Source: Anastatus disparis (taxonomy: Eukaryota > Arthropoda > Insecta > Hymenoptera > Eupelmidae). Taken from it: 64,000 bases of DNA. The stretch lies in the NCBI GenBank assembly GCA_017163975.1, contig JAFFSR010000317.1:180001-244000 (forward strand), written 5' to 3'. Of the stretch, positions 1-10,719 are shown piece by piece (the stretch's first letter is position 1; each line of letters begins with the position of its first letter). The position numbers were made by a program, and so were the translations under genes. The notes below the pieces were generated by a model that did not search any database, was not told the origin of the DNA, and saw nothing but the letters and a program-made list of their open reading frames with translations.

Positions 1-131
1 TAATACTTACGCAGATTTATCTCCTATTTTTAATTTTGTTTTTAAAAATTCAGTAGATGTAAACATTATAGTTGGTTTTTTATTAATTTGTTCATTATCA
101 TATTTAATATCTTTACTACTTCTTTTTGGCA
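1..131 (-). pseudogene. Fragment of a dispersed RPA-like repeat-family protein
   Basis: Minus-strand reading from position 131 starts MPKRSSKDIKYDNEQ and reaches STEFLKTKLKIGDKSA before running off the left edge of the window. The block STEFLKTK..IGDxS also occurs on the minus strand near 8,740-8,690, just upstream of an OB-fold-like segment, so this is a second, diverged member of the same family. The assignment rests only on that shared block. A complete copy of the family may continue outside the window. Confidence 0.35.
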
Positions 132-789
132 TTTTACTTTATTTAATAAATTGTTTATTTACTTTGATATCTAAATAATAAAATAATCGATTTGCGTTAA
201 ATACTTTTTTATAAATCTTAATTAATTTAAATAATATTTTTTAATATTTTACAATTTTTATTTGTACTAATAAGAAATTTAAAAAATATAAGAAATAACT
301 AAAAAAGTAAATATTTTACTTATGTCTAATTTCAAATAAATAAAATCGAATTTACAAAAAATTGTAAACTAGTTTAATTCAATAAAAAATTCTATGTTTA
401 TTAATAAATAAAACATTAAAATTATATATTTTATATCAGAAATTACATAATCAGATTATCATAAATATCAAAAACATAAAAAATTCGAACACTTTATTGA
501 TTATAAATTAATTATCTGAGATACCTAACAAAAATATATATAAATTTAAAATTATTTGTAATTATTAATCTATAATTAAGTAATTATCTGTAATTATTTC
601 ATTTTTTTTAATAATTTTTATAATACAATATTAAAATTCTTTACCTGAATATTTTTTTAACCTTGCTATTTACTTTAAATTACTATAATTTTATTTTTGA
701 TATTCACTTTGAATTACTAAAATTTTATATTCAAAACGAATTATTTATTTATTTATAAAATTTTAAATACACACTTAATTTTGTCTTAA
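132..789. other. AT-rich DNA, no gene seen
   Basis: Very AT-rich sequence with poly-A and poly-T runs and no reading frame of protein-like composition on either strand. It separates the relic at the window edge from the exon-like frame that begins near 790. Confidence 0.5.
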
Positions 790-1041
790 AACAGTTCAGA
801 TAATACTGAAATATCTATTTTAAATAATTTAATAAATTCATATATTGGTGAAGATAATGAAAAAGTAGAATTTCATAATTGGAAACAAGTACCAGAATAT
901 TATAAATATTATACTAATAAAATTATAGAATATAAAACAACATTAAATGAACTAATAAATGAATTTTATCTAAATCAAAATTACGAAATATATTCAAGAT
1001 ATTTATTGAACATTGCACACATTTTAAAAAAAATATTATGA
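790..1041 (+). CDS. Exon-like open frame of unknown function
   Basis: An acceptor-like sequence (TTTTGTCTTAAAACAG, ending at 794) leads into a frame that stays open for 83 codons to TGA at 1,039-1,041. In DNA this AT-rich a frame of that length is unlikely by chance. The composition is protein-like, including KVEFHNWKQVPEYYKYYTNK. It has no ATG at the start, so it would be a terminal exon or a relic. I do not recognise the family. It lies upstream of the GC hairpin at 1,813-1,850 and may belong to the same element. Confidence 0.3.
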   Translation, partial: NSSDNTEISILNNLINSYIGEDNEKVEFHNWKQVPEYYKYYTNKIIEYKTTLNELINEFYLNQNYEIYSRYLLNIAHILKKIL

Positions 1042-1139
1042 TATATTTTTTTAAATTTATTATTTATTTAAATTATAAATTCAATATTTTTATGAAATGT
1101 TTAATATTTTATTAAGATTAAATTTTATGAAAGAAAAAT

Positions 1140-1481
1140 TGATATATTTCTAAAATGTAAAATTAAGTAAAAATATATCAAACAGGAATTATAACAAAAT
1201 AATCCTTTAAATCTTAAAAATCTTAAATTTATATTTAAATATATCAAACATTATGTTGAATTAATATAATGAAATAATTAAAAATTATTTTTTTTAATAT
1301 TTAATGTAATATTTACATAAAATATTAAACATTATATAAAACTATTAATAATTAATAATTTAAAAAATTTTGATATATTTATAAAATGTCAGATTAAGAA
1401 AAAAGATATCAAACAGGAATTATAACAAAATAATCCTATAAATCTTCAAAATCTTAAGTATACATTTAAATATATCAAATG
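1140..1481 (+). repeat. Pair of ~110-bp direct repeats
   Basis: The block at 1,140-1,250 recurs at 1,371-1,481. Both begin TGATATATTT, share ATATCAAACAGGAATTATAA, continue with a run containing AAAATAATCCT, and end in ATATATCAAA. The two copies differ by scattered substitutions and are separated by about 120 bp of AT-rich sequence. They flank no gene and look like subterminal repeats of a degraded element. Confidence 0.7.
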
Positions 1482-1812
1482 ATAATATTAAAAAATTTTA
1501 CTAAAAAATTTATGATTTCACAATGATAAAAATCTAAAAGATTTAAAATTTAAGGTTGTGTAAAAATCAACTTAATCTATATTTCATAAATAATGATTAA
1601 AATTTATTAATAATTTTTTTCAGATATTTTACATAAATAATTAATATTATGTATTTTTTTCCATGTTTCTATGTCAATAATAAAAATTTAATAAAAAATG
1701 TACAATTATATAATATTATGTATAATATAAAAATATATTATAATAAAAAAATTTTTATATAAAACAATGCATAAGTGTTATATTTTATATTGATATGATA
1801 ACTATAATGGAG
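1482..1812. other. AT-rich DNA, no gene seen
   Basis: Low-complexity A/T sequence with no reading frame, RNA-like structure or recognisable element boundary, lying between the direct-repeat pair and the GC hairpin. Confidence 0.5.
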
Positions 1813-1850
1813 GTTGGCGAGTGGAACGAGCAGGGGGGTACCCCCCCTAG
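1813..1850 (+). repeat. GC hairpin motif, candidate Helitron-type 3' end
   Basis: A sharply GC-rich block in AT-rich DNA reads GTTGGCGAGTGGAACGAGCA followed by the self-complementary GGGGGGTACCCCCC and then CTAG. A matching block lies in opposite orientation at 6,701-6,740. A GC hairpin next to CTRR is the form of Helitron 3' ends. Against this, canonical Helitrons keep about 10 nt between hairpin and CTRR and are followed by T, and here the next base is C. Confidence 0.4.
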
Positions 1851-2160
1851 CCAAAATTATTTTCAGGAGGATATAAATAAATAAATTTGTAGAGATACCA
1901 CCAAAGACGCGTTAGGTCTTTTTATTAATGGAAGCCTTCACCAGTAGCCATAAAAATCATTTTGTTTTATTTAATTTTTTATATTATTTTGAATAATTTA
2001 AAAAATTTTTTTTTATAATCATTTTAAAATAAAGAAAATAAAAATTTGTTCAATAAAATTTTTGTATTAATCCTAGCATTAATTAATTTTAATATTATAA
2101 ATTATATATTATTATGTTAATTTTTAAGTTTGTATATTTAAATACATACATTATTATATT
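1851..2160. other. AT-rich spacer
   Basis: Apart from a short mixed-composition patch near 1,860-1,950, this is A/T-rich filler with no coding frame. It ends abruptly at the G-rich array. Confidence 0.5.
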
Positions 2161-2455
2161 GTGGGGGGGCAGTGGAGGGGTCGTGGGGGTGCCGTGGGGG
2201 TGCTGTGGAGGGGCGTGGAGGGGTGTGGAGGGGGTGCGGGGGGTGTGGGGGGGTGTGGAGGATACTTAGAATAAAAGCAACAATAAAAAATATCGTAATA
2301 TTTTAAACAATTTTACGTTATTTTGTGGAGGGGTCGTGGGGGTGCCGTGGGGGTGCTGTGGAGGGGCGTGGAAGGGTGTGGAAGGGTGTGGAGGGGTGCG
2401 GGGGGTGCGAGGTGGTGTGGAGGGGTGTGGGGGGTGGAGGGTGTGGGGGGTCCGA
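2161..2455 (+). repeat. G-rich GTGGAGGGG minisatellite, duplicated block
   Basis: Arrays of GTGGAGGGG and GTGGGGGTGC words fill 2,161-2,262 and 2,324-2,455, interrupted by about 60 bp of AT-rich DNA. The word order GTGGAGGGGTCGTGGGGGTG, then CCGTGGGGGTGCTGTGGAGG, occurs in both blocks about 154 bp apart, so one block is a duplicate of the other. G-runs of three to seven lie almost entirely on the plus strand, which gives strong G-quadruplex potential. Confidence 0.85.
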
Positions 2456-2460
2456 GGGTT

Positions 2461-2667
2461 AATTTTTCATATAACTATATAATATAGGTAGATATATATA
2501 TATATATATAAACCTAAGGTTACTAGGATGGGTGTGAGCGTGTTGTCATAAAATGCCCCGCATATATAGTAAAGCCTGTGATTATGAGTACGTACGAGTT
2601 GACATGAAATGTTGCATGTATATAATCTTGTGTATGTGTGTGCATGGGTGCACATTGGCATAAAATA

Positions 2668-2707
<40 letters not shown>

Positions 2708-2789
2708 GTATGTGCGTGTGTTCCAATTGACGTGAAAAATCCAATATTTATTAAAGTTTGTGTGCATGCATGCGAATTGACATGAAATG

Positions 2790-2869
<80 letters not shown>

Positions 2870-3850
2870 GTGTGTGTGCGTTCGAATCGACGTGAAAAAT
2901 CCTATGTATATTAACGTGCGTGTGCATGCATGCGAATCGACATGAAATGTCCCATATATATATATATAAACCTAAGATTACTCGGATGGGTGTGTGCGTG
3001 TTGTCATAAAATATCCCACATATATAAAAAAGCCTGTCATTATGAGTATGTACGAGTTTACATGAAATGTCCCATACATAATCCTGTGTGTGTGTGTGTG
3101 TGTGCGTGCGCATTGGCATGAAATGTCCCATATATATAAACCTGTAAGTGCGTGCGTTCCAATTGACGTGAAAAATCCCATGTTTATTAAAGTCTGTGTG
3201 CATGCATGCGAATAGACATGAAATGTCCCATATATATATATAAACCTGTGTGTGTGCCTTGTAATTGACGTGAAAAATCCTATGTTTATTAACGTGCGTG
3301 TGCATGCATGGGAATCGACATGAAATGTCCTATATATATAAACCTGTAAATGCGTGCGTTTCAATTGACGTGAAAAATCCCATGTTTATTAAAGTCTGTG
3401 TGCATGCATGCGAATAGACATGAAATGTCCCATATATATAAACCTGTGTGTGTGCCTTGTAATTGACGTGAAAAATCCTATGTTTATTAACGTGCATGTG
3501 CATGCATGGGAATCGACATGAAATGTCCCATATACATAAATCTAAGGGTACACGAATGGGTGTGTGCATGTTGTCATGAAATGTACCACATATAAAGAAA
3601 ACCTGTACTCATGAGTACGTGCTAACCGACATGAAATATCCCATGTATGTATGTATGTATGTATATATATACATATATATATAAACCAAAATATATACGG
3701 GTCAACGGGTGCAAGTTGACATGAAACGGACCATGTATATATATATATATATATATCAACTTGTCTGTATGTGTGCGTGTGGGTCGACATGAAATGTTGC
3801 ATATATATGAGCCTAGGTGCGTATGTATGTGCGCGTCCACATATGTTTTT
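2461..3850 (+). repeat. ~100-bp dimeric satellite with GACATGAAATGTC motif
   Basis: About a dozen imperfect units alternate two half-units. One contains GACATGAAATGTCCCATATA followed by AAACCTGTGTGTG. The other contains AATTGACGTGAAAAATCC, then TATGTTTATTAACGTG and a GCATGCATG run. The first motif is itself an inverted repeat (GACAT-GAA-ATGTC). Units near 3,207, 3,311 and 3,412 give a period of roughly 100 bp. AT dinucleotide expansions interrupt several units. Frames of up to 184 codons here are by-products of the repeat. Confidence 0.85.
2794..2864. repeat. AT dinucleotide microsatellite
   Basis: An uninterrupted (AT)n run of about 70 bp inside the dimeric satellite. It is the longest of several in the window; others lie near 6,666-6,700, 7,985-8,018, 12,617-12,648 and 47,988-48,018. 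Confidence 0.95.
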
Positions 3851-3869
3851 CTATATACATATATATGAT

Positions 3870-4330
3870 AAAAATTCCTTAGTACGTTTAATTAAAAAGG
3901 AATTGTGGAATTCTTAATTAAAGCCCTCGAATTCACAAATCATAATCATAACTGACGCTCTTTCAATTCACGATTACATTTTGATTTCTTGATTGAAATT
4001 TATTTAATTAAGGATTCCTTTTGATTTTGGAATTAAAGCCCCTTTAATTCACGATTATATTTTGATTTCTTAATTGAAATTTATTTAATTAAGAATTCCT
4101 TTTGATTTTGTAATTAAAGCCCTTTCAATTCACGATTACATTTTGATTTCTTAATTGAAATTTATTTAATTAAGAATTCCTTTTGATTTTTTAATTAAAG
4201 CCTTTTCAATTCACGATTAGATTCTGATTTGTTAATTGAAATATTTTTAATTATTAATTTTAAAGGAATTGTTAATTAAATAAAACTTTAATTACGAATT
4301 CAAAAAGGATTTGTGAATTAAAATTTATTT
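3870..4330 (+). repeat. 81-bp AT-rich minisatellite
   Basis: About four tandem copies of a unit containing TTCAATTCACGATTACATTT, then GATTTCTTAATTGAAATTTA and TTTAATTAAGAATTCC. The clearest unit is 81 bp. Copies degrade towards both ends. The array ends where the gypsy fragment begins. Confidence 0.85.
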
Positions 4331-4362
4331 AAAGCTCAAAATGATTTAAATATTTGCAACCC

Positions 4363-5240
4363 TGATGAGCAGTTGAATAGAGCATATCGCAACCTTCATC
4401 GTAGTTATAGACAACGGATCTACAGAGATCAATTTAATTGCTTCACAGAACTGCAACGGTGAGGCAAGAGAGAAGAGACCCGCAGAGCCCAAGATAAAGC
4501 ATACTGATCCACTCCAGTTCCTAATAAGTCATTGTTCCCTATCACAGATTACACTGTTATGAAGCAGTCTAGATTAAATAAAACTGCTCTTATTTTTCCC
4601 ATTGATTTAGGAGACGCTTAACAGCATTCTGGCCCAACTTCAGCGTTAGCTTCTGTCTACAGCGATCACCCGGCCCCTGTTTCAGCTAAGATTTCAGTAG
4701 AGAATTCACAAAATCAGAAGGAAAGTATAAATTCCTAGCATAAATCACTAGAAAACTGCTTTTAAAAATCATGAGGCACGTTATCCTCATAAAACTGGAA
4801 ATAACAACAATCAAACCCGTTCTCCTAACCCCAAGCGCCGAGACAAAATCAGAAAAAATCTTTCTCAAATAAAAATTCAAAGCTTATCGATGAAAATTTT
4901 TTATGAAAGTAGAAAGAGCCATGTTTTTGGTATGGAAATTTAAGACATTGGTTACGTGAATGTTCGCAACCATAGATGTGCTACGGTTGTGGACAACTTA
5001 AGATGCATATTAAGGATTGCAAAATATAAGCTCAAGCAGGAAATGGACAACGGAGGAAACATTAAAAGTTGTTGTTTCTCCCTGTAAAGCGCGTCAGAGT
5101 CGACTACTTCTGATGGATCTAGTAGATGGACCTGTATGTTCGAGTAGCGGTAATGAAATAGCAGAGCAAGAATTACTTCGAATACCAGAAGCGGAAAACG
5201 TGATAGCAAAAAAACCAACTGCTCCTAATAGCCTAGCATA
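4363..5240 (+). pseudogene. Decayed Ty3/gypsy gag-pol fragment
   Basis: Plus-strand translation gives EQLNRAYRNLH, SYRQRIYRDQFNCFTELQR, a stop, then GKREETRRAQDKAY. Near 4,980 it gives the knuckle-like CYGCGQLKMHIKDC. This parallels 62,456-63,300 residue by residue, so it is a diverged partial copy of the element at the right end of the window. It covers the C-terminal third of gag and the start of pol (TTEETLKVVVSPCKARQS near 5,048). Stop codons and frameshifts make it non-coding. The 5' part of gag, the LTRs and the rest of pol are missing. The minus-strand frames here are shadows. Confidence 0.85.
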
Positions 5241-6480
5241 AAGCCAAGTGGCTAAAATTCATCTGAAAAATATTTTATGTCAAATATTTTGCAACAATTT
5301 AGTAAGGAAAAAAATTTTTGTTTTAGCAAAGTTGAATGATATATGATATAATCTTTTTCTCTATCCCTTAGGCGAAACCACGCAGTATCGCCGTTCCTTT
5401 ATGCTGCAAAAAGTAGTACTTTTATTTACAGTTAAAACGACTCACGCGCCTCCTGCCAGTGCCTTGCGTGCCTCACGTGAAAATATCTCTCAAGAAGAAA
5501 CATAGACTTGACCTAATCCTAACTGTTGTTAAAAGACGTAGGCTCGTGTTTATGAACTCAACGATTGTATTCTGTCTCTGTCTCTTTCATACCAAAAAAA
5601 GATAGACAATACTATGTACGTTGCGTTTGTTAATTTGAACGAATTGTATTCTAATAAAATATGATAGTAAACTTTAAAATCTTATCTTATAAATAATGTA
5701 GTGATATAAAAAGTATACTCACTTTTTTTTTCATTTCAACTTACAAATAGTGTATAAAAGGATAAAAGAGACTTGAACATGTGTTTTTATGTGTTTCGCT
5801 CTCTCTCTTTCTCTCGTAAATAAAAAAGGCTTCTTGTGCGCGTGTTTTTCATGTGTTTCGCTCTCTCGTGAATAAAAGAGACTTGTGTATGTTGTTCTTC
5901 TCTTACACTCTCTTTTTTTCTCGCATTAATTCTTTTTTTCTCGTACTTTAGATTTGTGCATGTGTTTTTCATTTCTGCCGCCTCCAGCCAGCCGCGGTTC
6001 GCGCAGCAAATGCTGGGCGGCAAGAATGAAACACACATAGACGCGCACAGGTAAGCAAAAAATTCATTATCAATTATTACAAAATTAAGCGTGCTTTTGC
6101 CTAGGGATAAAGAAAAGTACTATTTCTTACATGGAGGGTAAATGAAACGCCCACATGTACGTGTTTATGACGCTCTCGGCTGACGCCCCAAGCGTCATAA
6201 AACATACGTGCGTAAGTTTCATTTTCTCTTCTTCTAAGAAAATCTACTATTTCTCATAGTAATTCGACAATTATAAAGCAATATATTAAAATAAGAAAAA
6301 ATAAAAATTTAGCACTTGAAATGTATAATCATAAAAAACATTGTGAGTAGCTAGGAATGTGACTAAATTGTATAATTATTATGAATGAGTGAATAGTATT
6401 TTGGTAAATAATTAATAAACACACAAGAAAATGTTAATGAATTGATTAGCTGAATGGGTTTGGTTAATAAGATCTATTGA
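5241..6480. other. Intergenic DNA with CT-rich imperfect duplications
   Basis: No gene recognised. Between about 5,770 and 5,980 a phrase of the form ATGTGTTTTTCATGTGTTTC, followed by GCTCTCTC and AATAAAAGAGACTTG, is repeated imperfectly, giving a pyrimidine-rich plus strand. The 83-codon minus-strand frame here is low in complexity and is not called. Confidence 0.5.
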
Positions 6481-6662
6481 TAAATGGAATCTTTTTACTA
6501 TTTTCGAATTACACATAGGTTTGAGTTTTCATTTGCGTGCGTAACGTCTACAATGAAAACAATTGCGCCTCGTTGCACCATGCTGACCACAGCCATGGCA
6601 GAAAGTTCATTTAGGCACTCTCCACACGGTCCAACTGTGGTTTTTCTCTCAACAGTTAAAGC

Positions 6663-6700
<38 letters not shown>

Positions 6701-6704
<4 letters not shown>

Positions 6705-6740
6705 GGGGGGTACCCCCCTGCTCGCTTCGCTCGCCAATCC
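6701..6740 (-). repeat. GC hairpin motif, inverted second copy
   Basis: Read on the minus strand this is GGATTGGCGAGCGAAGCGAG, CA, the palindrome GGGGGGTACCCCCC and CTAA, directly abutting an AT dinucleotide run. It matches the plus-strand motif at 1,813-1,850. The CTAA|T junction within an AT tract fits Helitron insertion between A and T better than the first copy does. If this is a 3' end, the element body would extend to the right, over the minisatellite at 7,085-7,470. Confidence 0.45.
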
Positions 6741-7084
6741 CCTGGCGACAGTCAATTTTAAAGTAAATAGAAGAGTAGGACATAATAAATCTAAATTTTA
6801 TATTTACGAATGTGAAAAAAGTTCAATAGAAAATATCGATACGTAAAATTATAAGATATAAAGTTATAAAATTAGAATTAATAAAAAAAGATTGTTTAAC
6901 GCGACATTCAAAAGTTCACAATGAATCAAACTTATATATTTTTGAAATGAATTAAAAATAGAATAGTAAATAACAATAATATTTCAAGTTATGATTGTAT
7001 GTAATAATATTTAATAATAATTATGAGCGAATAATAAAAAATAGAATAATAGAATAATAGAAAATTATGATTATAAATATATAT
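6741..7084. other. AT-rich DNA, no gene seen
   Basis: A/T-rich sequence with runs of AATAATA and AGAATAATAG, no coding frame and no structure beyond simple repetition. Confidence 0.5.
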
Positions 7085-7470
7085 TTTTCATTGTCACTAA
7101 AAAAGCTTACAAATTTATTTATTATTGTCGCTGAAGCATACAGATCTATTGTTTGTTGTCGCTAAAAAAATCTTATATAAGCATACATATTAATTGTTTG
7201 TTGTCGCTAAAAGGAGCTTACACATTTATTTGTTATTATTACTTAAATAATTTTATAGACTTATTTTTTATTGTCGCTAATAGAAGCTTACAAATTTAAA
7301 TTTTATTGTAGTTATAAAAAGCTTACATATTTATTATTCATTGTCGCTAAAGAAGCTTGTACAGTTGCTTTGTATTTTTACTAAAAAAAGTTTAAATAAT
7401 TTTAAATATTTATTTAATACGTCGTTTAATTTCATTGTCGCAAGAAGAAGCTTACAAATTTATGTATTCC
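7085..7470 (+). repeat. TTGTCGCTAAAAAAGCTTAC minisatellite
   Basis: About seven degenerate units of 45-65 bp, each with TTGTCGCTAAA(A/G), then AGCTTACA and AATTTATTTAT. The same family occurs in reverse orientation at 22,085-22,500. The position next to the hairpin at 6,701 recalls the minisatellites that some Helitron families carry near an end. Confidence 0.8.
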
Positions 7471-7680
7471 GTAACCTTAAAAAATAATCATTTTATATTG
7501 AGAATATTGTATTTATTAATGTAATGTAATAAAAATATTAAATTATTTAATTGACCTTATTTAAAATTATTTCATTTGCTAATTTAAGTTCTTCTAACTC
7601 CATGTTTTCATCATTTAATACTTTAATAAATTCCAATATTTTTACTTTTAATATATATGTAATATCTATAAAATTTTTAA

Positions 7681-7684
<4 letters not shown>

Positions 7685-7746
<62 letters not shown>

Positions 7747-7762
7747 GACGTTTCACGTCAAC
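7685..7762 (-). repeat. AT microsatellite with a lone dimeric-satellite motif
   Basis: A 60-bp (AT)n run ends in GGGACGTTTCACGTCAACTC. In reverse complement this is TTGACGTGAAACGTCCCATA, which combines the GACGTGAA and GTCCCATATA words of the satellite at 2,461-3,850. It is an isolated, diverged unit about 4 kb from that array. Confidence 0.7.
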
Positions 7763-7977
7763 TCACCTAACAAAAAAATAGAATTCGTCAAAAATCTGTG
7801 AAAATGTTCTATTTGATACCCAAAATATACAAAAAAAATTTTCGAGGTCGTGGTCAAAGGGATCAAGATTTAAACGTGATGGAATTTTTCGAATTTTCCA
7901 AATTTTTTGCTAAATAAATATTTTAATAAATTTTTCCTCAAAAACTATCAATTTTTTGTTAAAACTTAATAGCATAT

Positions 7978-8020
<43 letters not shown>

Positions 8021-8119
8021 TATACATGAATATTTTCATAAGTGTATATGCATATAATATATTATTATAATTGTTTTTATTATTTTCTTCTATTTCTCCA
8101 ATAATTTCAAGTTATGTTT

Positions 8120-8800
8120 TTCTTTCTCATTTCTAATTTATTTAATAAAACGTCTAATTTATATTGTCCATCCGTTATTGTTCCGATGTATTCTAATTCA
8201 TTTTTTTGTACGAAAGAATTTTTTAAATACCCTTGTATTTCTGAAAAATAAAGAATGATTTATATTATTATATTTTTTTTTCAATAATATTTTAATGTTA
8301 AATTATATATATTATTTCCTTTATTGTATCCTTTTGCTTTTGATACATTAACATTCTCTAATAATATTTTCTGAAATATTAAAAAATGTTTAATATTATG
8401 TTGTAATTAATAATATTGTATATTATAAAAATTTACTTCGTTTAATTTTAGATTTTTTTTCAATTTTTCAATATTTTTATCATAAATATTGCATTGAATT
8501 CTGAATCCTCCAGAATTATTTATTATGAATTTGAAAATCCTGAAATCAGTTTGTTTTTGTTTGTTAACAAAAGTTTGTTCTTCGGAAATTTTTTCAATAT
8601 ATGCAACCGGAGATCTATTATATGTAATCATAAATATTTATAACATATATTATATTTTTGATTTTTTTAATAAAGTTTTCAATAAATACGTTGATTGATC
8701 TCCTATTACAATTTTAGTTTTTAAAAATTCCGTTGATGAAAACAGTATTTTTTTTTTTTTTTGAAATATGATCTTGGAATTTATCATCGCTTTTTCTTTT
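8120..8800 (-). pseudogene. RPA-like OB-fold protein relic, split into short exons
   Basis: Minus-strand segments in order are STEFLKTKIVIGDQS (near 8,740-8,690), MITYNRSPVAYIEKISEEQT (from 8,631) leading to GGFRIQCNIYDKNIEKL, then ILLENVNVSKAKGYNKG after an acceptor-like TTTTAATATTTCAG ending at 8,371, and finally IQGYLKNSF and EYIGTITDGQYKLDV after TTTATTTTTCAG ending at 8,243. The pattern of a short beta-rich stretch followed by KNIEKLKKNLKLNEV resembles the OB-fold single-strand-DNA-binding domains of RPA70-type proteins. Stops between segments could be introns or decay. The LINE insertion at 8,833 removes the upstream context. Family assignment is by pattern only. Confidence 0.4.
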
Positions 8801-8832
8801 CAAATTTTTTTTACTAATATTAATTCTATGAA

Positions 8833-10545
8833 TAGATAGATAGATAGATATCAATTTATTTTGTAAAAGAGTACAAAAAGGCATGTAATACATCAAGCAA
8901 TAAATAATAATTCTGTATAAAGTATTGCACATAAAAGATATCACAGTCAAATATTAAAATTAATATATAATACTGTATCAGTAAGTCACTATGTAAAAGC
9001 GATATCACAGACTACTCTAAATACACGCAGAAAGCATGAAAACATAAATTACAATGAAAACAGTCTTAAATATCTATCAGTCATGAAATTAAAATCAAAT
9101 TAAAATCAAATAACACAATTTAAAAGATAAAGCATAAAGCATAGTCATGACATCAAATAAAAATAAAATTGGACAAAACAATGCAACAATAAATAATAAA
9201 AAATAATATAATAATAAAATTCAAAGAATAAAAACTTGATACCGAAGATGTCATAACTATTAATAAAAAGAAACAGAATCACTCATTCTTTCTGCATTCA
9301 TTCAACCATCATTCGCGCTAATAAATACATTCACACCTTAAATCTATATATAAGACAAAACAAAATAAATCAACATAAAATTAAAATACTTAAAATTAAG
9401 ATCACTCGAGGTCGAGTAAGTACCTCCTCAAAGCCGATTTGAACCTGCCGAGCGATGGAAGATTTTTTATATCGGCAGGCAGGGAGTTCCAAAAATGCGC
9501 ACCTTGAACTTGAAAGGAATTTCTTCCAGTCTCAGTACGCATGAAGGGCACTGCGAAGTCCTTAATCTCTCCCCTAGTGGCTACCCTAGGTACATATCTA
9601 GTAAAGAGACTCACTAGATACTCTGGAGTATTCATGCGCACGATTTTGTACATAAGTACAGCCATAAAATACTGTCTCCTTGAATCAGTACGCAGCCAAC
9701 CAAGAGCAGCTCTATAAGGAGAGATATGATCGCCCATTCTCACACCCATTACATATCTCACACATGAATTTTGTAGTCTTTGTAAACGTCTTCTCAACCC
9801 CTGCGAAGCATCGAGCAAAACCACTGAGCAGTAGTCGAGGTGCGGAAACAACAAGGCGGCTGCGAGTTGTTTACGCAGGGCCTCAGTGGTGTACCGACGG
9901 AAAAACCGCAAACTATACATTACCCTATTAAATTTTTTAGTCACCATATTAATGTGCGGCTTCCATGACAACCTAGCGTCAAGCACAACACCAAGGCTCA
10001 CAACGGAATCAGAGAAAGATATGTCGACACCACCCTCAAGCTCAATCGTTCTTGACTCACCAGTATAGAAGTCATTAATAAATCGACTACTGCCAAAAAC
10101 GATTGCTTTAGTTTTGCTTGCATTTAATGTGAGAGAAGCATCGACAGCCCACCCCGACACCGCCCTGGCCGCCCTCCGCAAAATACGAATACCTTCATTC
10201 ACATGTTCATAAGGGACCTGAGTATAGATTTGGAGGTCATCAGCATATAATATGTGCTCGACAAAACAGAGGTCGAGTGTGTCACGTATGTTATTAATGT
10301 AAAGGCAAAACAACAGAGGCCCCAGCACTGAACCCTGTGGAACTCCTAGATTGGTTGTTAGCCAATCTGAATCCTCTTTTAAGTGTGTAGAAACCATTTG
10401 TTTCCTACCTGATAAATAGGAGCTAATCCATTCAAGTGCAGCCCTGGAAAGCCCCATCGATCTAAGCCTCGCAAGCAATTAGGAGGGGCAGATCGTGTCG
10501 AAAGCCTTACTAAAGTCAAATAGAAGTAGTAACGTTGCAAGTTTC
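8833..10545 (-). mobile_element. 5'-truncated CR1/Jockey-group LINE
   Basis: A non-LTR retrotransposon copy lies on the minus strand. It starts abruptly inside reverse transcriptase near 10,545, continues through the C-terminal domain to the stop at 9,402, and then has about 570 bp of 3' untranslated sequence ending in a short (GATA)n tail at 8,833-8,853, a microsatellite-type end. Truncation at the 5' end is typical of target-primed insertion. No clear target-site duplication was found. It interrupts the interval between the RPA-like relic and the zinc-finger relic. Confidence 0.85.
9402..10540 (-). pseudogene. LINE reverse transcriptase, C-terminal half
   Basis: The frame opens with DFSKAFDTI (the catalytic F-D-x-x-x-A-F-D type motif), meets one TAA at about 10,482, then runs 358 codons. 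Recognisable parts are the VPQGSVLGPLLF motif, the catalytic ILYADDLQIY, a thumb region with GWAVDASLTLNASKTKAIVF, and a C-terminal FWNSLPADIKNLPSLGRFKS typical of CR1/L2/Jockey-group proteins. The endonuclease domain, ORF1 and the first RT blocks are missing, and the stop breaks what remains, so this copy cannot mobilise itself. Moderate decay is consistent with an insertion older than the copia element to its right. Confidence 0.88.
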
Positions 10546-10719
10546 TACTTGAATGAATTATTTAAGAATTGAATAAATGGTCATGATAAATAAGTTGCTT
10601 ATACATTTCTTATAATGTATTTTTTTTAAAAAAGTATTATATAAATATAAAAGTAATTAAATATTATAAATAAGATATTATTTTTATATATTTATTGTAT
10701 TAATTTTTCAATATTATTA

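Noticed and set aside
2467..3840. Frames of 60-184 codons with repeated FHVNSHACT-like units
   Set aside because: The unit repeats with the DNA satellite, frames shift between units, and nothing suggests selection on a protein.
5470..5540. Telomere-like CCTAA words (also near 25,981)
   Set aside because: Only one or two copies each; no TTAGG array.
9680..10068. Plus-strand frames opposite the LINE reverse transcriptase
   Set aside because: Shadows of the minus-strand coding sequence.
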